A stretch of 64,000 nt of DNA from an uncultured Lysobacteraceae bacterium (GTDB taxonomy: Bacteria; Pseudomonadota; Gammaproteobacteria; Xanthomonadales; Xanthomonadaceae): positions 6,238 to 70,237 of the forward strand of contig CAKZGB010000017.1 of assembly GCA_936911875.1 (NCBI GenBank), in the 5' to 3' direction. The notes beneath the pieces were generated by a model. That model was not told the origin of the DNA and made no database searches. It saw nothing but the letters and a program-made list of their open reading frames with translations. Below are positions 58,075-64,000 of this stretch, piece by piece. A program made the translations under genes and the position numbers. Position 1 is the first letter of the stretch. Every line of letters begins with the position of its first letter.

Positions 58075-60066
58075 CTACGGGCTTTTGCTCAAATCCAAAC
58101 GCAATACCGTGCGCCCCGTTTGCGGGTGCACGCTCTGTTGCGCATGTTGCGATTGCAGCGCTCCGAGCACGTAGGTATATGCGGCCTCACTGTCGGCAAC
58201 CGGACGCCACAGACCCAAAGCGCCGTAGGGTTCGTCGTAACGCATGGTCTGAATATTGCCGATCCACAGCGGCGTACGGCCATCCAAAATCACACCCGAA
58301 GGCCACAGGCGTACCACTTCGCGCGTACCGTCGGGCACATCGCGCACCATCAGCAGCGTTTCCGGATGACTTTCAAAGCTTGCCGGCAGCACTTTATGGT
58401 CGAAGGGATTCTCGCCCGTGTTGAGCGCCGTGATTACATCAATCCACGTGGCTGCAGGTTGAGAGACAAAGCCATGGCCTTCGAGTGCGCGACGAAGTGC
58501 GAGATCCGAACCCGCAACCTGCAAGTTCAAATCCCAGCGGCTGCGCGCATCGGCCTCGTTGCGGCGGCCGGGCAAGTCGCTCCAGCCTTTATCGCGCCAT
58601 TCGCTACTCGTCATAACGCGAGTCGAATGATTGGCGGCCAGACGTTGCAGCAAGGGTTCGGAGGCACGAGGCAAATGCCAGATCGCGGCGCCGATCATCG
58701 TCACATAAAACAGCAGCGCAATCGGACGCATCCAGAAACCGCGCGTGTGGTGGGAGCGATACGCAATGCCCACCACCATGACCCAGGTCAGACCGAGCAG
58801 CATCCCGCCAACCAGATCGCTGGTCCAATGCATGCCCAGATACAGGCGACCGGCCGCAATCAGCGTCACGATCAGGCCGGCCACAAGATACGGCCAGACG
58901 CGCGATTTGCGCGGAAATTCGCGCGAAATCAGTACCGCAAAAAAACCCAGCACAATCGTCGACATGGTGATCGACACCGCGGGGAAACTGAATTCTTGTG
59001 TTGCAGAAGGCGGCGCCGGGAAATCAATCGCACCTGCGAGCAGGTAGGTCAGTACGACGCCGAAGCCAATTGCAATGAGCCAGTGCGTGACGGCCTTCCA
59101 GCGTTTGCGCCAGGCCAGATACAACAGGCCAACCAATACGGCCGGTCCCATCACTTGCGCATCGCCCAACGTTGCCAGTGGCGCCATCAGACGATCCGCC
59201 AGAGGATTGCGCAAGCCCCACAGAAAGTCGTAGATGGCGTGGTCGATACCCAGCGCACCACCATTGGCCAGCAGCACGGCGAGCAACGCAAACCACGCCC
59301 AACCGATAAACAGCAGACAGACGCCGAGAATCAGCAGCGAAGGCGATTCGGGCCGATTCGGATCCACCAGACCCTGAGCAAACCTGCCCAATAAAGGATG
59401 ACGTTTGCTCCATGCCAGGACACGCGCAAGTTGATAGTCGGCATTGTGCGCCGACCACTTCCACGCGTAATACACCGTGGCCACGGCCATGCCGGTACCC
59501 AGCAGCAATCCGCCGACCACAATGGCCAACCGATCTGCGACCGCCGCCACGATGTTGTACGACGCACCCAGCAGAATGCCCGGCAGCAGAAACAAAGCAG
59601 CCCAGGTCAGTGCGGCAAAGAGATTAATCGGCAGATAGCGTCGCAACGGCATGCGCGACATGCCCGCAATCGCCGGCACGAAGGGGCGAATGGCGCCCAC
59701 AAATCGCGCAATGATGATGCTGGAGACGCCGCGACGCTTGAACAGCGTTTCGGCCTTGATGATCAGGCTCGGATACTTATTGAATGGCCAGATCTGCAGC
59801 AGGCTATGGCCCCAGCGTCGGCCCACCCAGTAGCTCAAACCGTCGCCGGCGACAGCACCTAATGCGGCGCTGAGAATGGCGTATACCGGATCGATATGGC
59901 CCATACCGACAATCGTGCCGATCGTGATCAGCAACGGCAGCGCCGGTACGACAATGCCCGCAAGGATCATCGAGTCGAGGAACGCAACCAGAAAGATTGC
60001 GAAGCCGGCAGCATTGGGATGTGCGGTAATCCACGCAATGGTGGATTCCAGCCAACTGGAATTCAT
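58075..60066 (-). CDS. DedA / PAP2 phosphatase / LssY fusion protein
   Basis: A 663-residue inner-membrane protein with three parts: a DedA (SNARE-associated, VTT) domain at about 1-190 with GDGLSYWVGRRWG and FVPAIAGMSRMPLRRYL; a PAP2 phosphatase domain at about 230-430, whose C-terminal motif reads GRLYLGMHWTSDLVGG; and an LssY-like C-terminal domain at about 440-650. DedA proteins recycle undecaprenyl phosphate across the membrane and PAP2 enzymes dephosphorylate undecaprenyl pyrophosphate, so the fusion may couple both steps; that is inference. ATG 60066 was taken at MNSSWLE. LssY was first named in a Legionella lss locus. Confidence 0.87.
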   Translation of the reverse strand: MNSSWLESTIAWITAHPNAAGFAIFLVAFLDSMILAGIVVPALPLLITIGTIVGMGHIDPVYAILSAALGAVAGDGLSYWVGRRWGHSLLQIWPFNKYPSLIIKAETLFKRRGVSSIIIARFVGAIRPFVPAIAGMSRMPLRRYLPINLFAALTWAALFLLPGILLGASYNIVAAVADRLAIVVGGLLLGTGMAVATVYYAWKWSAHNADYQLARVLAWSKRHPLLGRFAQGLVDPNRPESPSLLILGVCLLFIGWAWFALLAVLLANGGALGIDHAIYDFLWGLRNPLADRLMAPLATLGDAQVMGPAVLVGLLYLAWRKRWKAVTHWLIAIGFGVVLTYLLAGAIDFPAPPSATQEFSFPAVSITMSTIVLGFFAVLISREFPRKSRVWPYLVAGLIVTLIAAGRLYLGMHWTSDLVGGMLLGLTWVMVVGIAYRSHHTRGFWMRPIALLFYVTMIGAAIWHLPRASEPLLQRLAANHSTRVMTSSEWRDKGWSDLPGRRNEADARSRWDLNLQVAGSDLALRRALEGHGFVSQPAATWIDVITALNTGENPFDHKVLPASFESHPETLLMVRDVPDGTREVVRLWPSGVILDGRTPLWIGNIQTMRYDEPYGALGLWRPVADSEAAYTYVLGALQSQHAQQSVHPQTGRTVLRLDLSKSP

Positions 60067-60153
60067 GCACCGATTATAAAGGGCGGAGCGCAGTCCGTTA
60101 GACTGTGGCGTGGGCGCCGCTGGGGCGCCATGTTCTGTTTCCGGAGTTTTGTC

Positions 60154-61371
60154 ATGTCCGATAGTCGCTCGATCCGCGAGTTGGCCGACCGTTATTACTT
60201 GCCTGTTTATGCGCCACGCCAAGCCGTGCTGGAGCGCGGTGAGGGTTCGCGGGTATGGGATCGCGAGGGTCGCGAATACGTCGATCTGGCCGCCGGCATC
60301 GCCGTCACCGCCTTGGGACATGCCAACCCGCAATTGCGCCAGGCGCTGATGGAACAGGCCGACAAACTCTGGCACACCAGCAATGTCTTCGTCAGTGAGC
60401 CGCCGCTCCGTTTAGCGCAGGCTCTGGTGGAGCGTTCGGGCTTTGCGTCGCGCGCATTTCTGTGCAGCTCCGGCGCCGAAGCCAACGAGGCCGCCATCAA
60501 GCTGGCCCGTCGGTTTGCGTCGTCGCAAGGGCGCGATGAGTCGCATCGCACCATCCTGACGTTTGACAACAGTTTCCACGGCCGCACCCTGGCCACGGTG
60601 ACCGCGGGCGGCCAGCCCAAATATCGCGCCACGTTTGAGCCGCTGCCCGGTGGTTTTGATTACTTGCCGTTCAATGATCTCGCGGCGGTTCGTGCACGCA
60701 TGGCACGTGGTGATGTTTGCGCCATTCTGGTGGAACCGGTCCAAGGCGAAGGCGGTGTCACGCCCGCAACGCCTGAGTTCCTGCGTGGCCTTCGTGAGTT
60801 GTGTGATGACACCCGTGCGCTACTGATGTTCGACGAAGTCCAATGCGGCATGGGTCGCACCGGCACTTTGTTTGCATGGGAGCAGAGTGGCGTGAAGCCC
60901 GACGTGGTGACCTTGGCCAAAGCCTTGGGCGCCGGTATTCCGATTGGTGCCATGTTGTGTACCGAGCGTGCGGCCAATTGCATGGCCGTCGGCGCGCACG
61001 GCAGCACCTTTGGTGGCAACCCGCTCGCTAGTGCGGTCGCACTAGAAGCACTGGAAATGCTGGCCGATCCGTCGTTGCTGGCCAACGTGATGCGTCAGTC
61101 CGATGCACTCATCAACGGGCTGCAAGCGATCAGTTCGCGCATCGGTTGTTTCTCTGAGATCCGCGGTCAGGGCCTGATGTTGGGCGCGCAATTGTCGCCA
61201 TCGTGGTCGGGCCGCGCTTCGGAGATCTTGGATGCCTGCATGGAAAAGGGCCTGCTCGCATTGCAAGCAGGCCCCGATGTGTTGCGATTTGTGCCGGCTT
61301 TGAACATCGGCGATGCAGACATCGCCGAAGGTCTGGGCCGAATGGAATCCGCGTTACGCGCTTTGCAGTGA
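60154..61371 (+). CDS. argD: Acetylornithine/succinyldiaminopimelate-type aminotransferase
   Basis: A 405-residue class-III PLP aminotransferase of the ArgD type, used in arginine and lysine synthesis. The PLP lysine is K256 in TLAKALGAGIPIG, the pyridine-ring aspartate is in LMFDEVQCGMGRTG, and CSSGAEANEAAIKLARRF is the phosphate-binding region. ATG 60154 has CGGAG upstream; the longer frame covers the divergent DedA-PAP2 promoter. Its last 18 bases overlap the 3' end of the convergent hemL gene. Assignment to argD rather than to another AstC-like enzyme is probable, not certain. Confidence 0.9.
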   Translation: MSDSRSIRELADRYYLPVYAPRQAVLERGEGSRVWDREGREYVDLAAGIAVTALGHANPQLRQALMEQADKLWHTSNVFVSEPPLRLAQALVERSGFASRAFLCSSGAEANEAAIKLARRFASSQGRDESHRTILTFDNSFHGRTLATVTAGGQPKYRATFEPLPGGFDYLPFNDLAAVRARMARGDVCAILVEPVQGEGGVTPATPEFLRGLRELCDDTRALLMFDEVQCGMGRTGTLFAWEQSGVKPDVVTLAKALGAGIPIGAMLCTERAANCMAVGAHGSTFGGNPLASAVALEALEMLADPSLLANVMRQSDALINGLQAISSRIGCFSEIRGQGLMLGAQLSPSWSGRASEILDACMEKGLLALQAGPDVLRFVPALNIGDADIAEGLGRMESALRALQ

Positions 61372-62649
61372 TGCGAAAGCGGTCTTAGCGGCTGCAATCG
61401 TCTGATCCAGCAAGTCTTTGGTGTGTTCAATGGACATAAACGCCGCCTCGAATGCAGACGGCGCCAAGAACACACCTTGATCCAGCATCACATGGAAGAA
61501 TCGGCCGTAACGCGCAGCATCCGATTGCATGGCATCGGCAAAGGACTCGACCGGGCCTTCGCGGAAATACAGACCGAACATCGCCGGCACTCGCGTGGTG
61601 TGGAAGGCAATGTTGGCATCCTTAGCAGCCTGCTCCAGTCCGTCGCACAGGTAATTGGTCTTATCCATCAGTTCACTATGGAAGCCCGGACGTTGAATCA
61701 GTTTCAAAGTGGCCAGACCGGCAGCCATTGCCACCGGGTTGCCGCTTAGCGTGCCGGCCTGATAAATCGGGCCTGCCGGTGCAATCTGATTCATCAGATC
61801 GCGACGACCGCCGTAAGCGCCCACCGGCATGCCACCACCGATGATCTTGCCGAAGGTGCTCAGATCCGGCGTGATGCCGAACAGTTCCTGCGCACCGCCC
61901 AGCGAAAGTCGGAAGCCGGTCATGACTTCGTCAAAAATCAGCAGGGCACCATGCTTGGTGCACAGATCACGCAAGTGCTGGTGATAACCGGGTTTGGGCA
62001 AAATGCAATTGGCGTTACCGACCACGGGCTCAATGATCACGGCGGCAATATCTTCGCCATATTCGTTGAACAGTTCCTGCGCCTGATCAAAATCGTTGTA
62101 GTCGAGCGTCAGCGTGAGTTCGCTCAATGCAGAAGGCACGCCCGGCGAGTTGGGCAAGCCCAAAGTCAGCACACCGCTGCCGGCCTTGACCAGAAAGCTG
62201 TCGCCGTGACCGTGATAGCAACCGCTGAATTTGACGATCTTGCTGCGGCCCGTGGCACCACGCGCCAATCGAATCGCCGACAACGTAGCCTCAGTTCCCG
62301 AGTTCACCATGCGCACCACTTCACAGCTGGGCACCAGTTTGGTGATTTCTTCGGCCATGGTGACTTCGAGCGGATTGGGCGTGCCAAAGCTCAGGCCATT
62401 GGCAATCGTTTCGCTCACCGCTTGCCGCACTTGCGGATGCGCATGCCCGGCAATCATCGGTCCCCACGAACCGACATAGTCAATGTACGCATTGCCATCG
62501 ACGTCCTCGATCATCGCGCCATAAGCACGCTTCGCAAAGAAGGGATCGCCGCCAACGGATTTGAACGCACGCACGGGTGAGTTCACGCCGCCGGGCAGCA
62601 GTTCCTTGGCGCGGGCAAAAAGTTGATCGGATTGAGTGGTGTTACGCAT
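61354..62649 (-). CDS. hemL: Glutamate-1-semialdehyde 2,1-aminomutase
   Basis: A 431-residue PLP enzyme making 5-aminolevulinate for haem by the C5 pathway. The catalytic lysine is K268 in STFGKIIGGGMPVGAYGG, within one or two residues of the number in other bacteria; LLPGGVNSPVRAF at the N-terminus and FDEVMTGFRL are family hallmarks. ATG 62649 was taken at MRNTTQ. It lies 8 bases downstream of thiE on the same strand, forming the operon DUF192-thiE-hemL. Confidence 0.97.
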   Translation of the reverse strand: MRNTTQSDQLFARAKELLPGGVNSPVRAFKSVGGDPFFAKRAYGAMIEDVDGNAYIDYVGSWGPMIAGHAHPQVRQAVSETIANGLSFGTPNPLEVTMAEEITKLVPSCEVVRMVNSGTEATLSAIRLARGATGRSKIVKFSGCYHGHGDSFLVKAGSGVLTLGLPNSPGVPSALSELTLTLDYNDFDQAQELFNEYGEDIAAVIIEPVVGNANCILPKPGYHQHLRDLCTKHGALLIFDEVMTGFRLSLGGAQELFGITPDLSTFGKIIGGGMPVGAYGGRRDLMNQIAPAGPIYQAGTLSGNPVAMAAGLATLKLIQRPGFHSELMDKTNYLCDGLEQAAKDANIAFHTTRVPAMFGLYFREGPVESFADAMQSDAARYGRFFHVMLDQGVFLAPSAFEAAFMSIEHTKDLLDQTIAAAKTAFASLQSA

Positions 62650-62657
62650 CACAGGTC

Positions 62658-63278
62658 TCACTGAAAACAAAGTTGATAGGCACGGACAGCAGCAGCAATA
62701 TCGCGCTGACCGAATAAGCCGTCGATCGCGGCCAGTAAATCGGCACCGGCATGCACAATCGCACGTCCGTTGTCCGGAGTAATGCCGCCGATGGCCACGA
62801 CAGGTACTTGCAGCGTGCGGGCCTGCGTCAGCAGCTCCGCTGATGCCTGCAAGGCTTGCGGCTTAGTCGAAGAAGGAAACATCGCACCGAATGCCACATA
62901 GTCAGCGCCTGCTTTACAGGCACGCTCAGCACGTTGCATCTCGTTGTAGCACGAAGCACCGATCAGCAAGTCATTGCCATAGCGCTCGCGTGTGGCTTGC
63001 ACATCGGCATCATCACCACCTAAATGCACACCGGTAGCGCCAATCGCAACAGCCAACTCCGCATCGTCATTAATGATCAGCGGCGTGTTGAATTGCTTGC
63101 ACTGATCGCGCAAGGCCGTGGCCTGTTGCAATGCCAATGCAGCGTCGGCTTGTTTATTGCGATATTGCAGGCACGCGACGCCGGCAGACAATGCTGCCTC
63201 GGTCATTTGCAGCAAGGTGTCGGTGTCTTGAGTATCCGGTGTAATTGCATACACACCGCGGAGCAAACGCTTGGCCAT
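62658..63278 (-). CDS. thiE: Thiamine-phosphate synthase
   Basis: A 206-residue TIM-barrel enzyme joining HMP-PP and the thiazole phosphate. Family blocks LQYRNKQAD, IINDDAELAVAIGATGVHLGG and GADYVAFGAMFPSSTK are present, as is the phosphate loop VVAIGGI. Its ATG overlaps the stop of the DUF192 gene by one base (TAATG), so translation is coupled. Unlike thiC it has no riboswitch in front. Confidence 0.96.
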   Translation of the reverse strand: MAKRLLRGVYAITPDTQDTDTLLQMTEAALSAGVACLQYRNKQADAALALQQATALRDQCKQFNTPLIINDDAELAVAIGATGVHLGGDDADVQATRERYGNDLLIGASCYNEMQRAERACKAGADYVAFGAMFPSSTKPQALQASAELLTQARTLQVPVVAIGGITPDNGRAIVHAGADLLAAIDGLFGQRDIAAAVRAYQLCFQ

Positions 63279-63742
63279 TAATCCTGCGATTTCAAAGTAA
63301 TCGAAGGACTGACCGTCATCGTGTCGCCATCCTTGAGGTTAAGACGCTGCGCTTCACCGGCATTGAGTTCCAGCACATATTGCGCCGGTGCACTCGAAGG
63401 ATAGGGCGGGCACTGATCGCCACCGGAACAGGGAGGTGTATTGAGTGAGGACGACACCAGCTTGAGCTGCGGATCGAAATACAGAATATCCAGCGGGATG
63501 TGCGTGTTCTTCATCCAATAGGCCTGCATTTCATTGGCCGGGTGGATAAACAGCATGCCGCGGTCCGCATCCATGGCCTCGCGGAACATCAGTCCGCGCG
63601 CACGCTCCGCATCATCATCCGCCACTTCAACGATATAGCGCTGGCCCTTGAGCTCGACCCAGGTATCGGGCTTGGTCGCGCAGGCGGTACCGGCAATCGA
63701 CAGGCCGGCGACGGCCAGCCAACGGAGAACACGGGGATTCAT
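63278..63742 (-). CDS. DUF192 family lipoprotein
   Basis: A 154-residue protein with a lipoprotein signal (LAVAGLSIAGTAC, cysteine at residue 21) and a DUF192 domain with the family motifs RARGLMFREAM, GMLFIH, YWMKNTHIPLDILYFD and the C-terminal VLELNAGEAQRLNLKDGD. Function of the family is not established; a small-molecule or metal role at the envelope has been suggested by its compact barrel fold. A proline-cysteine insert (TPPCSGGDQCPPYP) near residue 105 is unusual and may form a disulfide. First gene of the thiE-hemL operon. Confidence 0.9.
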   Translation of the reverse strand: MNPRVLRWLAVAGLSIAGTACATKPDTWVELKGQRYIVEVADDDAERARGLMFREAMDADRGMLFIHPANEMQAYWMKNTHIPLDILYFDPQLKLVSSSLNTPPCSGGDQCPPYPSSAPAQYVLELNAGEAQRLNLKDGDTMTVSPSITLKSQD

Positions 63743-63925
63743 GGGCTCTGAGTCCTACATATAGGGAGAAAGACTTATTGTCCCCCGAAAGGCCGGGTAA
63801 AACTTTTTCGTTACAGGGGGCTTGCGCAAGGGTCGAAAAACCAGTTAGAATTCGTGATCACTTCGGCGGGGCTACTTCGCCAGGTGCGGCACCAAAGAGA
63901 GATGAAAATTTTTCGAAAAAAGGTG

Positions 63926-63953
63926 TTGACACTGGCCAAAAGCGGTGTATAGT
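63926..63953 (+). promoter_or_regulatory. Strong sigma-70 promoter of the stable-RNA type at the right edge
   Basis: TTGACA (63926-63931) and TATAGT (63948-63953) with a 16-base spacer, followed by GTCGGC, a GC-rich discriminator. This combination is typical of tRNA and rRNA promoters under stringent control. No protein start follows within the window; the transcribed gene begins beyond the edge. The 184 bases at 63743-63925 hold nothing else that I can support. Confidence 0.7.
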
Positions 63954-64000
63954 AGTCGGCTCACTTCGGCAAACATGCAAATGACTGTCGGGTGGCAAAA

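Noticed and set aside
63778..63984. A 68-codon plus-strand open frame at the right edge
   Set aside because: It covers the strong promoter at 63926-63953, has no ribosome site and no recognisable features.

Overview
The window looks like chromosomal DNA of a gammaproteobacterium of the Xanthomonadales (Lysobacterales) type, GC-rich and densely coded, with almost every gene a recognisable housekeeping or metabolic gene. The assignment is inference. It rests on a tryptophan dioxygenase that keeps Xanthomonas residue numbering (H55, H240), a SAM-I riboswitch ahead of metB-hom, a lipoyl domain fused to dihydrolipoyl dehydrogenase, a BigR/SqrR persulfide regulon, and a YajQ/DUF1415 pair. No phage, integron, CRISPR array or transposase gene was seen. 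The mobile-looking material is intergenic repeats.

Layout. 1-9785: branched-chain or pyruvate 2-oxoacid dehydrogenase E1 (cut by the left edge), tryptophan, tyrosine and homogentisate catabolism (kynA, hppD, hmgA), a peptide transporter, homoserine kinase and a coupled Ca2+/Na+ plus Na+/H+ antiporter pair. 9798-19789: EamA transporter, Mpo1-like protein, purC, an overlapping rpe-trpE-rsmC-rsuA cluster, riboswitch-controlled metB-hom, DUF1415 and yajQ. 19880-23063: E2 and lipoylated E3 of pyruvate dehydrogenase. 23064-24130: repeats, a BLUF-fold protein lacking its photochemical residues, and a candidate structured RNA next to the atp promoter. 24186-31132: complete atpIBEFHAGDC operon. 31141-31265: a palindromic MITE-like element. 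31267-36926: DUF885 peptidase-like protein, GtrA, glmU, glmS. 36953-40372: a divergent persulfide-detoxification cluster. 40369-45516: msrC, bioD with a repeat-derived C-terminus, phasin, queD, lytic transglycosylase, tolC, pcm. 45646-50529: TetR-regulated RND pump. 50612-54694: TPP riboswitch and thiC, an ion channel and a secreted hydrolase. 54797-63742: ppa, a small secreted protein, adk, mpl, a DedA-PAP2-LssY fusion, a class-III aminotransferase, hemL, thiE, DUF192. The right edge carries a strong promoter of the stable-RNA type.

The points most worth following are: (i) two related repeat elements sharing an AAATGGGGACG...ATTAATTT core, one forming a 40-bp perfect inverted repeat after atpC and the other supplying the last codons of bioD; (ii) the candidate RNA at 23871-24067; (iii) 7-bp tandem repeats sitting exactly at the 3' ends of lpd, the BLUF gene and ppa; (iv) the BLUF protein with Y, N and Q replaced by F, C and H; (v) a perfect 24-bp palindrome upstream of the SAM riboswitch, suggesting two layers of methionine control.
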